Assembly: GCA_002497905.1 (NCBI GenBank)
Contig: DAFJ01000085.1
Span: 17,266 to 81,265, forward strand
DNA: 64,000 nt
From: Euryarchaeota archaeon UBA251
Lineage (GTDB): Archaea; Thermoplasmatota; Poseidoniia; Poseidoniales; Thalassarchaeaceae
Direction of reading: 5' to 3'
Position numbers and translations under genes: made by a program. Under the pieces are notes generated by a model that was not told the origin of the DNA, did not search any database, and saw only the letters and a list, made by a program, of their open reading frames with translations. Shown here one piece after another: positions 42,635 through 51,500 of the stretch (positions are counted from its first letter, which is position 1; each line of letters begins with the position of its first letter).

Positions 42635-43342
42635 ATGTCTGATGCTACGGCCAATGTCGGCACATTGTACATGCTCAACACTTGCCCCTTTACCTGGAAG
42701 GTTCGGGCCCTGCTCGACTATCTCGATCTCCCTCATGATCGAGTACAAGTTAATCCCATGCGAATCAAGAAAAGTGTCTCCTTTGCAGGGGACTGGGGCA
42801 AGACGCCTGTCTGGAAAATGCATGATGGTGAAGTTGTTGTCGACTCTACTCCTATCATGAAACGTATCGATGAGATTCACAACGATGGTCGATTGGCCTC
42901 TTCTTCAGATCTAGCCCGGCGTGATGAATGGATTGAATGGGCAGATCTACACGTCAAAAATGCCACCATCCCGATTCTATACGGTAGCATTGGATCGGCT
43001 CTGAGCACCACACGTTCAGTCTCACGGCATGAGAAGTTTGGACTGATGACTGGACGATTGTACGCGTGGGCAGGGTTTCCAATCATGTGGGGTATAATCG
43101 CACGGAAGCGAACGAAAAACACTGGTATGAATCCTAAACAACTCTGGCATCACCTTCTAGATCAGTGGACTGGTGAGATTGGTGGGCAGCAATTTTTTGG
43201 TGGCGACGAACCTGATCTTGTTGACCTCATTGTCTATGGTTACATGCGATCGATTGAGATGCATCCGAAAGCATTCCGCCTCATTGAAGATCATGAAAAT
43301 GGGATGGCTTGGTTCAAACGCATGAAAGGCGTTGCTGCTTGA
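42635..43342 (+). CDS. Glutathione S-transferase-like / thioredoxin-fold protein
   Basis: A 235-aa protein with a GST-type architecture. Seen: N-terminal thioredoxin fold TLYMLNTCPFTWKVRALLDYLDL with a single redox-type Cys (CPFT, not CPxC), the KTPVWKMHDGEVVVDSTPIM cis-Pro and substrate-binding region, then a helical C-terminal domain (DEWIEWADLHVKNATIPIL; FFGGDEPDLVDLIVYGYMRSI). It resembles microsomal prostaglandin E synthase 2/glutaredoxin-GST proteins. Archaea generally lack glutathione, so its thiol partner is unknown. It starts 42 bp after DUF2237 on the same strand. Confidence 0.75.
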   Translation: MSDATANVGTLYMLNTCPFTWKVRALLDYLDLPHDRVQVNPMRIKKSVSFAGDWGKTPVWKMHDGEVVVDSTPIMKRIDEIHNDGRLASSSDLARRDEWIEWADLHVKNATIPILYGSIGSALSTTRSVSRHEKFGLMTGRLYAWAGFPIMWGIIARKRTKNTGMNPKQLWHHLLDQWTGEIGGQQFFGGDEPDLVDLIVYGYMRSIEMHPKAFRLIEDHENGMAWFKRMKGVAA

Positions 43343-44236
43343 TTATCCATCACTAACATTGAGACCGTAGGTGGAAATCATCGCGAGCATACCAAGGCAA
43401 CAAGCTGAGTAAAAGTGGCCTTGGCTAAAGAAGACGAGGCCCCCCGCAGTTCGGAGAAGCAACGCACTCTTTGCTTTCCAACCCATGATGCCTAAAACAA
43501 TCGCAATCAATCCAATGCCAAAGAAGATTGCACCTACGATATCGTATACTGCTGCTGCAGTAGGGTCATACAACTCACGACCACGCTGCTCTTCAGATAA
43601 GTCAATCCAGCGCATCAATCCATTATTTTCCTCTTCAACGGCATCGAATACTGCAGGAGATTCGTAATCGACATCCAAGTGTGTAAATCCATACGGTTCA
43701 AACAAAGCACCAGGTGACAGAATAATGCGATGTGTCATACCTTCTGAATCATGGGTGTTATTCACCACAAACATCGTCATTAGACCTGGATTCAGACCCT
43801 CAAGGCGAAAGCGGCCTTCCGCGTCGGTCACATTTGATGGGCGAGTGATTCTCTGAGTTCCATTCTCTACGACTGTCGTTACAACCTCGATTGTGAAATT
43901 GGATCCTGGGCTACCATCATGTAGGGTTAAGGTGCCTGTGAGGATTGCCGATCCAGGTGAGGATTGACTGATGAAGGAGGCGGTCTGTGTTTGACTGTAA
44001 ATGAAGCCTCGATCAGTCACAAGGCCTCGGTCTCCCTCAATAAAATCAAGGCCGTTGATAACACCGAATATTCCTGCAACAAGAATGAACAGGAGGGCTA
44101 CGTGCATCCGAGGGTCTCTTGGGGTGTCCTTCGGTAACTGAAGTGTTGCTCCTGTGGAGGAAAATACTGGTTCCTCCTCAGGAATCACGACAATTGGGGG
44201 ATCCGAAGAGGCCTCTTTTCTGTCCCCCATGAACAT
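43343..44236 (-). CDS. Membrane protein with carboxypeptidase-regulatory-like domain
   Basis: A protein of 297 aa, function unknown. Seen: acidic cytoplasmic N-terminus, a transmembrane helix (MHVALLFILVAGIFGVING), an extracytoplasmic Ig-like/CarboxypepD-reg-type domain (ILTGTLTLHDGSPGSNFTIEV; NVTDAEGRFRLEGLNPGLMT), and two further helices near the C-terminus (IVGAIFFGIGLIAIVLGIMGW; a final hydrophobic stretch with SACCLGMLAMI). The DAEGRFRLEGL-type strand is diagnostic of the regulatory-like fold. Start could be ATG 44236 or 44230. It lies 16 bp downstream of hflX on the same strand. Confidence 0.7.
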   Translation of the reverse strand: MFMGDRKEASSDPPIVVIPEEEPVFSSTGATLQLPKDTPRDPRMHVALLFILVAGIFGVINGLDFIEGDRGLVTDRGFIYSQTQTASFISQSSPGSAILTGTLTLHDGSPGSNFTIEVVTTVVENGTQRITRPSNVTDAEGRFRLEGLNPGLMTMFVVNNTHDSEGMTHRIILSPGALFEPYGFTHLDVDYESPAVFDAVEEENNGLMRWIDLSEEQRGRELYDPTAAAVYDIVGAIFFGIGLIAIVLGIMGWKAKSALLLRTAGGLVFFSQGHFYSACCLGMLAMISTYGLNVSDG

Positions 44237-44252
44237 GGATAGGAGGTGTCCT

Positions 44253-45641
44253 TTATTCCGCTTGCGAGAACTGATCTTCTTCTCTGTGAATCCTATCACC
44301 CAACGAACGATTGAGGCGCGCCCAATCAGCTGGATCTATCCATGCCACTAGGTACAAGCCTTCGTCACTCATCCTCCGTTCTCCAACCATCGAATTACGA
44401 CGAATCTCGGCCTCAATAGCAGCGATCGGTCGATCAGATGCGTCACTGGGTGGCAAAACCAGAAATGAAATTGGAGGGCCATGTAAACGTGTCAAGATGT
44501 TGGAACGAAGGTGTTCAATGCCTTCAGACGAAGTTGAAGATGTTAGAATTGTCTCAGAAACTCCGAAAGAATCCAACGCACGATTCACTGCGGCCACATG
44601 AGATTCGCTACACGAATCCTGCTTGGTCAAAACCACAAGCAAATCATATGAGCCCACATCTGGATCACTACGGTCGAAGAGTTCTCGGCGTGAAGTCTCA
44701 AACTTCCGGACTACTTCCTCCACTGGATCCGAGCAATCCAACAAAAGGAGCAGGAGGTCGCATTCAAGGCTCTCTTTGAGAGTTGCAGAAAACGCATCAA
44801 GGAGATCTGAAGGGATGTCGTCGATGAACCCAATTGTGTCAACAAGAAGTACACGAGGGCTGAACTGCATCCGGCCAACTGTCGTCTCCAACGTCGAGAA
44901 ATAACGATCCTCAACAATGACTGGTTTTCCACAGAGGGATGCAAATAAGCTCGATTTTCCGGCGTTGGTATATCCAGCTAAACCCACCGTTCGGGCCCCA
45001 CTTGCTCGACGTTGTCTTTGGCGCTCCTTGATTGCTCGACTGTATCTTCGCTGACGTCCACGAAGTGTCTTCAGTTCTCTATTTAGAGCATTTAGTGCAA
45101 CATTCCAACCAGTTCGACCGCCAGCTCCGTAACCAAGGCGTTCTCCGGTTGTCTCGCGATTCACCAATTCACGCAAAACGTTACGATCAGCGTTCAAACG
45201 AGCAATGCGCACTTGATTGCGTGCTTCAACCGATGAGGCATGTTGAGTAAAGAGTTCTAGGAGAAGGCGGACGCGATCCCAAGTCTCACATTGCAACATG
45301 TCAGTCATGTTCACTAATTGACGAGCACTTAGATTCGCATTCACAAGAACAAGATCTATTCCAAACCAAGGATGACTTTCAGGAGCCATACGTAATTCAT
45401 CACGAATTGCTTCAAGTCGGCCACGACCTAGATGTGTTCGTTTGTCCGATCGACCTCGCTGAGCAACGATTTCAACAACTTGGATATCCATTGTATCTGC
45501 AAGTGCAAGGAACTCCGTCGGATTTTCATCGCGAGTCAGCATCAATGCTCGGCGACCCGCATGAGAGGTCCGCAATTCTTCGGTCAGAACTCCCCCTGAA
45601 CCTGCTATCAATGGGACTGGGTCCCAATCTGGATCTTTCAT
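44253..45641 (-). CDS. hflX: GTPase HflX
   Basis: Ribosome-associated GTPase linked to ribosome rescue/splitting under stress. Seen (462 aa): N-terminal HflX domain with HLGRGRLEAIRDEL and LVLVNANLSARQL, a coiled linker (LNRELKTLRGRQRRYSRA), then G-domain motifs GLAGYTNAGKSSLF (G1), STLETTVGRM (G2), LVDTIGFIDDIPSDLL (G3), TKQD in place of NKxD (G4) and TSSTSSEG (G5). ATG at 45641 overlaps the mutY stop (ATGA). The G4 Asn-to-Thr change is a known variation in some HflX proteins and may alter nucleotide preference. Confidence 0.94.
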   Translation of the reverse strand: MKDPDWDPVPLIAGSGGVLTEELRTSHAGRRALMLTRDENPTEFLALADTMDIQVVEIVAQRGRSDKRTHLGRGRLEAIRDELRMAPESHPWFGIDLVLVNANLSARQLVNMTDMLQCETWDRVRLLLELFTQHASSVEARNQVRIARLNADRNVLRELVNRETTGERLGYGAGGRTGWNVALNALNRELKTLRGRQRRYSRAIKERQRQRRASGARTVGLAGYTNAGKSSLFASLCGKPVIVEDRYFSTLETTVGRMQFSPRVLLVDTIGFIDDIPSDLLDAFSATLKESLECDLLLLLLDCSDPVEEVVRKFETSRRELFDRSDPDVGSYDLLVVLTKQDSCSESHVAAVNRALDSFGVSETILTSSTSSEGIEHLRSNILTRLHGPPISFLVLPPSDASDRPIAAIEAEIRRNSMVGERRMSDEGLYLVAWIDPADWARLNRSLGDRIHREEDQFSQAE

Positions 45642-46624
45642 GCTCGAATCCACCCCGCGGTTTCAAGGATACGTTCATCCAGTTTTGAAATAGGAACTGA
45701 AGCCGGATCTAACCCACCATCGCTTCGTTCCGCAACCCATACCTCAAGGTTCCAGTCTCTGTGACTGAAAGCATGCCTAACCCTACCTACAGATCTGTGT
45801 TTTTCGACATGGTGATTATCACATAGAACATCTATTCCCTGAGGATCCTCGGTTATTGGTACACCCCACAAACCCCCCAACCTCGAGCCTTTTCTTTTCG
45901 TCAGATGGATTCCAAATGGTGTTTGGATTACGAGAGCGTGCCCCTCAATTCTCTTTGAATTCCGTTTGCGTGATGCAGGAAATTTCGTTGGCTCATCGGT
46001 TTGTACTGCAAGACATACATCTTCAGCAGGACATCTGTCGCATGAGGGACGACGGGGCGTACAAACAGTTGCACCAAGTTCCATTAAAGCCTGATTCCAA
46101 TCCCCTGGCCTGTTTCGATAAAGGGATTTGTCAGCCCATGTTTGAATATCGCGATCTTTGGGACGTTTCTCTGCTGATATACGAGCATGAATACGGCGAA
46201 TATTGCCATCCACAGCTGCAACGGGGTAACCGAATGCAATGGAAGACACGGCTGCTGATGTGTATGGGCCGATTCCAGGCAAATTCTGTAAATCTCGAGG
46301 ATTAGATGGTAGAGAAGGAGGATTTTGAGAGATGATTTCAACAGACAGGGCATGCAAATTACGTGCCCTCGCATAATACCCACAACCCTGCCAAGCCTCT
46401 AGGACATCCTCAACGGGGGCAGCAGCCATGGATTCTATTGTCGGAAATCGTTCCATCATTCGATACCAATGTGCAAGACCAACTTTCATCTGTGTCTGTT
46501 GTAGCACAAACTCGGAGACAAGGACTGCCCACGGATCTGGATTGCTCCTCCATGGAAGATCGCGGGCCTCGGCATCATACCACTCCAGAATGCGCCCCTG
46601 AACGGATTCGGATAGCCCGCTCAT
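45638..46624 (-). CDS. mutY: Adenine DNA glycosylase MutY
   Basis: Removes adenine mispaired with 8-oxoguanine in base-excision repair. Seen (328 aa): LPWRSNPDPWAVLVSEFVLQQTQM with the catalytic Glu, EAWQGCGYYARARNL, the helix-hairpin-helix LPGIGPYTSAAVSSIAFG followed by VDGNIRRI with the catalytic Asp, and an Fe-S loop C-x6-C-x2-C-x5-C (CTPRRPSCDRCPAEDVC). The C-terminal region resembles the MutT-like domain that recognises 8-oxoG (GIHLTKRKGSRLGGLWG, HAFSHRDW). Start ATG 46624 gives MSGLSESVQ. Divergent from pcc1 by 53 bp. Confidence 0.95.
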   Translation of the reverse strand: MSGLSESVQGRILEWYDAEARDLPWRSNPDPWAVLVSEFVLQQTQMKVGLAHWYRMMERFPTIESMAAAPVEDVLEAWQGCGYYARARNLHALSVEIISQNPPSLPSNPRDLQNLPGIGPYTSAAVSSIAFGYPVAAVDGNIRRIHARISAEKRPKDRDIQTWADKSLYRNRPGDWNQALMELGATVCTPRRPSCDRCPAEDVCLAVQTDEPTKFPASRKRNSKRIEGHALVIQTPFGIHLTKRKGSRLGGLWGVPITEDPQGIDVLCDNHHVEKHRSVGRVRHAFSHRDWNLEVWVAERSDGGLDPASVPISKLDERILETAGWIRA

Positions 46625-46677
46625 CGTTTGTCTCCTTAGCCGGAGCATCCATAGCGATTGCCTCCGAAGTAGAACTG

Positions 46678-46914
46678 ATGGCAGCACATGAAGCGGTTCT
46701 CGTGCTACGGGGCGAATCTATCGAGCGCCTCTCAACTCTGAAGGCCTCGATATCTGTAGATGACCCGGATAGTTTCTCTATCAAAATGGACCACGGAGCC
46801 GTTGAAATGCACATTACCGTCCAGAGTAACAACATGCGAACGCTACGGAATACCATGGATGATATTCTCGCATGCATCGCTGCAGTTGAAACCACCCTTG
46901 AACAAATTGAATGA
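46678..46914 (+). CDS. pcc1: KEOPS complex subunit Pcc1
   Basis: Small KEOPS subunit that dimerises and helps make the universal t6A tRNA modification with Kae1, Bud32 and Cgi121. Seen (78 aa): beta-strand SIERLSTLKASISVDD, then SIKMDHGAVEMHITVQSNNM and TLRNTMDDILACIAAVE, matching the family's typical ending (S-x-DL-x-TLRATLND-x-x-x-x-x-x-x-E). Length is right for archaeal Pcc1. The open frame continues upstream through the mutY start, but the ATG at 46678 is the logical start. The other KEOPS genes are not in this window. Confidence 0.8.
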   Translation: MAAHEAVLVLRGESIERLSTLKASISVDDPDSFSIKMDHGAVEMHITVQSNNMRTLRNTMDDILACIAAVETTLEQIE

Positions 46915-46960
46915 GTGAAATCCACAATCCTTCAAGTGCAATGGGCGAGTCCGCGGCTCA

Positions 46961-47992
46961 GTGACGGAATTCGGAGACTCCGAAACCCCCGACGCCGGGG
47001 AGGAGGTGCTCGCCACAACGGCTCACCGAGTTCGACTCCCTCATGACCGTGCATCCGATCTTTGGATGGACGACTCGCCCAGCCCCATTCTGACCGAAAG
47101 CATGGAACGATGGGTTAGGACCTTGTTAGAAGACGATGGGTACCACCCAATCGGCCAGACAAGAGTCCTGGTGCGAGCACGTGTCATCGCGAAGCAAGAA
47201 GGTGTGCTGTGTGGAAGTCACGTCGTCAACCATCTACTAAGGACACGACTTCCTGATGTGCAAATGTCTTGGCATAAACGAGAAGGTGAGCGATTCCAAA
47301 TTGATGACACTCTCCTGATACTCGATGGTGCCGCCTTGGAGATTCTTGCCGTCGAACGTGTCCTAATCAACCTCATCGGACGGATGTCGGGCATAGCAAC
47401 AGAGACCGAACGTTGGGTAAATCGATTAAATGGACTTCGGGTTGCTTCTACTCGTAAGACTGCATGGGGAATCTTAGACAAATGGGCAGTCCACATCGGT
47501 GGAGGTCTGACACATCGGCTACGCAAAAGTGATGCTTGGATGATCAAAGAGAATGATCAGACTGTTCTCAAGATGAATCTTGAAGAATCGAAGAAAGAAA
47601 CTATGCAAAAATGGATTACAACAACGGATCTCAACAAACACGGTGCCTTCACAGTAATCGAAGTAGATTCCATATCAATGGCAAATGTGATTGCAAAATC
47701 TTGGTGTAATCGAATGATGGAAACCGAGGAGGACCGGGTCCTTGTCATCATGCTAGATAACATGGGGCCTGCCAAGACAAAGGAAGCTGTGCTCGACATT
47801 CAGTCCCACGGTTACAATCAATGGATTTGCACAGAAGCGAGTGGGAATATTCGTTTCGAAGACCTAGATGATTGGATGGCAACGGGAGTTGATGTTCTAT
47901 CTACGAGTTCGATGAATATGGGCGTACGATCGATTGACATCAGCATGCTCATCGATGAATCTGGAGTCAGAACTCTACCCTCGGAAGACTGA
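46961..47992 (+). CDS. nadC: Nicotinate-nucleotide pyrophosphorylase (carboxylating), NadC-like
   Basis: Converts quinolinate and PRPP to nicotinate mononucleotide for NAD synthesis. Seen (343 aa): ARVIAKQEGVLCG, ALEILAVERVLINLIGRMSGIATET, the phosphate-binding R-K-T block ASTRKTAWGILDKWAV, GGGLTHRLRKSDAWMIKEND, IMLDNMGPAKTKEAV, and the C-terminal EASGNIRFEDLDDWMATGVDV with a SIDISMLI end. The order is that of type II PRTases NadC. The H-R-x-x-L segment and the Lys of KEND are slightly divergent from standard DNH, so a related pyrophosphorylase role cannot be excluded. Start is a GTG at 46961; the first ATG would cut into the fold. Confidence 0.85.
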   Translation: MTEFGDSETPDAGEEVLATTAHRVRLPHDRASDLWMDDSPSPILTESMERWVRTLLEDDGYHPIGQTRVLVRARVIAKQEGVLCGSHVVNHLLRTRLPDVQMSWHKREGERFQIDDTLLILDGAALEILAVERVLINLIGRMSGIATETERWVNRLNGLRVASTRKTAWGILDKWAVHIGGGLTHRLRKSDAWMIKENDQTVLKMNLEESKKETMQKWITTTDLNKHGAFTVIEVDSISMANVIAKSWCNRMMETEEDRVLVIMLDNMGPAKTKEAVLDIQSHGYNQWICTEASGNIRFEDLDDWMATGVDVLSTSSMNMGVRSIDISMLIDESGVRTLPSED

Positions 47993-48011
47993 TGGTGTAC
48001 TCCACGGTCCA

Positions 48012-48758
48012 ATGACCATGGGTGAGGTACCCGAATCTCATCCACGTCATGCTTCCCTTATGTCACGACAGCGACTTGTCGATGCTATGAAAGAGGGGCT
48101 CCTTGCTGATTCTGCTCTAATTGCTCACGGCCGTGGGGAGGCCTTCGACTATCTACTCGGAGAACAAACCATGCCTGGTGCGACTATGGCTATCGATGAA
48201 GTTGCAGCAAGGCTCCTTATCGCCAAACAGCCGGTAATCTCTGTGAATGGCAACACTGTTGCCCTTGCCTGTGATGAACTTCTACAAATCGCCGATACAC
48301 TCGGATGTCCCCTCGAAGTCAACATCTACTATCGGACACCAGAACGAATGGCGGCGCTTCTCGGAAGAATTAGATCTCGTGCCACTGCTCTTAATCTGGA
48401 TCATGTTGAGATTCTCGGTGCCAACCCAAATGGACGGATTCCTGGCCTTGATGGGCCGCGAGCGAATTGCTGCCAAGAGGGGATTCTTGGGGCAGATGCG
48501 GTTCTCGTCCCGCTTGAAGATGGAGATCGATGCGAGGCGTTAGTAGCGATGGGGAAGCAAGTATTCGTGATTGATTTGAATCCACTATCAAGAACTGCGA
48601 AAACTGCGACAATATGCATCGTAGATGAAGTGCAACGTACATCATCTGCTCTTCTATCTAGACTCAGAAATCCAAAGGATTCTGACCCCCACTTCGATGC
48701 AGATGCTTCACGGCGTGCTGTCCTTGAAGTGATGCTCGGCGCATTGGAGCGGGATTAG
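48012..48758 (+). CDS. 4-Phosphopantoate--beta-alanine ligase (archaeal phosphopantothenate synthetase)
   Basis: Ligates 4-phosphopantoate and beta-alanine to 4-phosphopantothenate, the second archaeal-specific CoA step, following pantoate kinase (4,845-5,834). Seen (248 aa): VPESHPRHASLMSRQRLVDAM at the start, LIAHGRGEAFDYLLGE, AARLLIAKQPVISVNGN, EVNIYYRTPERMAALLG, the PGLDGPRANCCQEGI block, ADAVLVPLEDGDRCEAL and VFVIDLNPLSRTAKTATI. Nearly every block of the DUF137 family is present. ATG 48012 gives the family N-terminus; it starts 19 bp after nadC. The stop overlaps the convergent dehydrogenase stop by 4 bp. Confidence 0.95.
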   Translation: MTMGEVPESHPRHASLMSRQRLVDAMKEGLLADSALIAHGRGEAFDYLLGEQTMPGATMAIDEVAARLLIAKQPVISVNGNTVALACDELLQIADTLGCPLEVNIYYRTPERMAALLGRIRSRATALNLDHVEILGANPNGRIPGLDGPRANCCQEGILGADAVLVPLEDGDRCEALVAMGKQVFVIDLNPLSRTAKTATICIVDEVQRTSSALLSRLRNPKDSDPHFDADASRRAVLEVMLGALERD

Positions 48759-49948
48759 GCCGAAGTATAGTGCATTGCCAACATAGAAGCAACACGTGCA
48801 CAGATGGCTTCGGAAACCTCGGATGTTGACGCTTCTCCGCCGAGATCATAGGTTAGGGTTCCTCCTTCACTAACCTGATTTTCGATGGCTGATTCAACAA
48901 TTTCAGCTGCGACTGTTGCATCGGTATCACCACTGCGCCGGCCAAGCCAATCGAGCATCATTTGCACACTACTCAACATAGCGATTGGATTTACCACACC
49001 TTTGCCAGCGTACTTTGGACTTGACCCATGCACTGGTTCGAACATCATATGGTCATCACCAATGTTTGCACTCGCAGCCATACCCATACCACCCTGAAGT
49101 GTGCTTGCAAGATCAGTAGTGATGTCGCCAAACATGTTTGATGTCACAACCACATCGTAAAACTCCGGTTGACGAACCAACCACATGGTGAAGGCATCGA
49201 TGTACGCCATATCTGTCTCGATGTCTGGATGATTTTCTGCAATTTCCAAATAGATAGAACGGAAAAGTTGGCAACCACGCGTAACATTGCTCTTGTCAAT
49301 GCAACTCACTCTGGATGTTCCATCAGAAGGAGTCCCCGAGCGACGTTCCGCGATATCGAATGCAAAACGGATTACACGTTCAGAGCCCTTTCGGCTGATT
49401 GGACGGGGGTCCCAAGCAAACTCGCCATCCATACCTGGAATCTCAATTTCAGGCACACTAGGATACGGAATACCCTGAGCCGCATGTGAAGACCTAGACA
49501 GAAGCGTCTGATACAGGCCTTCGGTGTTCTCACGGACAACGACCATGTCCACAAGGCCCGGAGACCAAACCTGTTTGAAACCCCCATGGATCTTGTGTTG
49601 TATGCCCTTGTACAGTTTGATTGGACGGACATTGGCGTATAGGTCCAAGCCAGAACGAAGGCCAAGAATGACCTGCCCGCCAGCTAAGTCGCCATTTGGC
49701 ATTGTGGCACCAGGCCACCCAATCGCTCCGAGAAGGATTGCGTCTGATTCATCTCGGCAATATTCGAAGGAACCCTCTGGCCATTCTTCGCCGGTCTCAA
49801 GATAATGCTGACCACCACATTGAATCTCTGTAATTTGAAAGGTCAACGGAGAGTTCGATTCAATGGTCCTAAGCAACTTCATGGCTTCGGTCATGACCTC
49901 TCGGCCGGTTCCGTCCCCGGGCAGAGTCGTAATCCGATGAAGGGTCAT
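48755..49948 (-). CDS. Isocitrate/isopropylmalate/tartrate dehydrogenase family protein
   Basis: NAD(P)-dependent beta-decarboxylating dehydrogenase (397 aa). Seen: ITTLPGDGTGREVMTEAMKLL, IVVRENTEG-like VVRENTEGLYQ, SERVIRFAFDIAERR, DKSNVTRGCQLFRSIYLEIA, the metal-binding VVVTSNMFGDITTDLAS, and EPVHGSSPKYAGKGVVNPIA. NTEGLYQ together with long loops departs from classical LeuB and resembles tartrate/isocitrate-type members, so the substrate (isocitrate, 3-isopropylmalate or another malate derivative) is left open. ATG at 49948 (MTLHRITTLPGDG) is preferred; an in-frame upstream start at 50053 adds non-conserved residues. Diverges from the gene at 50,065. Confidence 0.88.
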   Translation of the reverse strand: MTLHRITTLPGDGTGREVMTEAMKLLRTIESNSPLTFQITEIQCGGQHYLETGEEWPEGSFEYCRDESDAILLGAIGWPGATMPNGDLAGGQVILGLRSGLDLYANVRPIKLYKGIQHKIHGGFKQVWSPGLVDMVVVRENTEGLYQTLLSRSSHAAQGIPYPSVPEIEIPGMDGEFAWDPRPISRKGSERVIRFAFDIAERRSGTPSDGTSRVSCIDKSNVTRGCQLFRSIYLEIAENHPDIETDMAYIDAFTMWLVRQPEFYDVVVTSNMFGDITTDLASTLQGGMGMAASANIGDDHMMFEPVHGSSPKYAGKGVVNPIAMLSSVQMMLDWLGRRSGDTDATVAAEIVESAIENQVSEGGTLTYDLGGEASTSEVSEAICARVASMLAMHYTSA

Positions 49949-50064
49949 GTGAGGGGCATCCGGTCCACCTTGATGAATGCCCCTGTCAGAGATTTGAATC
50001 AAAGTCGAGGGGTGCAACCTAACAGGGGAATCGTTCATAGACGGAGATACCAAGTCGACTGGCT

Positions 50065-50661
50065 ATGGATGAACTCGGTTCCTCAGAGGATTCAACCTCT
50101 GGGAGGATTAATCCTTCATCCTTACCCCAAGTGGTCCGAGATCTTTGGGAGAGTATGCTCAGAATTGACCCTAACTGGAGTTTTGAAGATTGGCTCGTTT
50201 CTCGCGCAGAAGAAGAATCAGAACTACTTGTCTCAAAACTCAATGATGAGGCCCTAAGGCTAGAACATCGTCGACACAGGGTTGAACGTCTTATCGAGCG
50301 TGTCCAACGCCAGATTAGTGAGCCGAAACGCATCTCTGACCCTCATCAAAAGAATCTTTTCGAGGCATACAATGAGCCAGTGAAGATTCCTATCGAGATT
50401 CAGAAGGCAGAGGCGCCAATCGACGAAACCATTGATGATATCGAAGATGGGATTGATGATCCTATTCTCCACATTTGTTGTGAGCACATCCTTCAGGAAA
50501 TGGAAGAGGCGAGTGATGGAGCAGCACACGAAGATGACCTCATGGAAATCTGTGCGGCTGTTGGATTCGATGAATCTGAAGTACGTGAAGCAATTGAACA
50601 CCTAGTTGTTGCAAATCAGATTTCTCACCTAGGTGATGGGCTCTACAGCTTCGCAGATTGA
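50065..50661 (+). CDS. Predicted helical protein with C-terminal winged helix
   Basis: A 198-aa protein I do not recognise. Seen: a helical N-terminal half with a basic coiled-coil segment (RLEHRRHRVERLIERVQRQI), an acidic linker (DETIDDIEDGIDDPI), and a C-terminal portion (LMEICAAVGFDESEVREAIEHLVVANQ, split across motif, then ISHLGDGLYSF) that looks like a winged helix. The latter resembles the C-terminal wings of archaeal replication/transcription proteins, which is only a suggestion. It is divergent from the dehydrogenase gene with a 116-bp gap and is followed by two membrane/coiled-coil genes. Confidence 0.65.
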   Translation: MDELGSSEDSTSGRINPSSLPQVVRDLWESMLRIDPNWSFEDWLVSRAEEESELLVSKLNDEALRLEHRRHRVERLIERVQRQISEPKRISDPHQKNLFEAYNEPVKIPIEIQKAEAPIDETIDDIEDGIDDPILHICCEHILQEMEEASDGAAHEDDLMEICAAVGFDESEVREAIEHLVVANQISHLGDGLYSFAD

Positions 50662-50718
50662 TGGGGCCCGGGGGGTCCCCATCGACTGGTCATATACCAT
50701 GAGGCACGAATGTAAATC

Positions 50719-51489
50719 ATGCCGAGGACTCGAGCGCTCCTAATCGGAATCGCTGGGGCTGGACTTCTCATTCAAGAGTACCCTCGTGGCCATTTCGCAG
50801 CTGTGACATTTGGGATCGTGTTGATGATTTTAGCGGATGCTCCACATCACGCAAGTCGGCATCGACATTTCAGAAAAATGTCCTCGATGCAATCTAAGGA
50901 TATGGAACGACTGAATAGACAATTGCGATCAAACCGTCGCGCATACATCGATCTTGAGCATTCGGCCCAGTCGATGCAAGCGGAATTAGAGCGTAGAGAT
51001 GCTGTTGGCGCTCCTGAAGCTCGACGCCTGTTGGATGAGCAAAGGCGTGCAATGTCGCTCCAATCCGAGGCATTGAGAGACGCGAAGCGGATGCTGTCCC
51101 AACAGCATCGAGTCATGCAACAGAATCAATCGCTACTTGATCGGATTAGCACAACCCAGGACAATGGAGTGGAACGATGGGAGCAGATGATGGTAAGCAT
51201 CGAACGACTCCTTGATGGTCAAGCGCGAAGGACAGAGACCGTTCATGCACGTGTAATGGCAGATACTCGGCGCTCTAACGATGAGGTTACACGAAATAAT
51301 CGAACCATTCAGGACATTCTCTCTGAAATCGTGACACAGATGGTGCGTATCCCTCGAGAACAAACCATCCAACTGAACGATTCTGTTCTAATGTCGGATG
51401 CAAAGGATGCTATCGGAATTCGGCTTCCCGAGCTTCCCACTCAAAATATTGACTCATGGGTCCGAGCACTTGAAGAGGACCTTGGCTGA
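50719..51489 (+). CDS. Membrane-anchored coiled-coil protein
   Basis: A 256-aa protein of unknown function. Seen: two N-terminal hydrophobic segments (ALLIGIAGAGLLIQEYP; FAAVTFGIVLMILADAP), then a long basic/acidic helical coiled coil from about residue 55 to 210 (MERLNRQLRSNRRAYIDLEH; ALRDAKRMLSQQHRVMQQN; NDEVTRNNRTIQDILSEI) and a short C-terminal tail. It looks like a membrane-tethered, RmuC- or sensor-like coiled coil, but no catalytic domain is present. It ends 11 bp before the next gene's start, so they form an operon. Confidence 0.7.
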   Translation: MPRTRALLIGIAGAGLLIQEYPRGHFAAVTFGIVLMILADAPHHASRHRHFRKMSSMQSKDMERLNRQLRSNRRAYIDLEHSAQSMQAELERRDAVGAPEARRLLDEQRRAMSLQSEALRDAKRMLSQQHRVMQQNQSLLDRISTTQDNGVERWEQMMVSIERLLDGQARRTETVHARVMADTRRSNDEVTRNNRTIQDILSEIVTQMVRIPREQTIQLNDSVLMSDAKDAIGIRLPELPTQNIDSWVRALEEDLG

Positions 51490-51500
51490 ATTCAGTGGAC

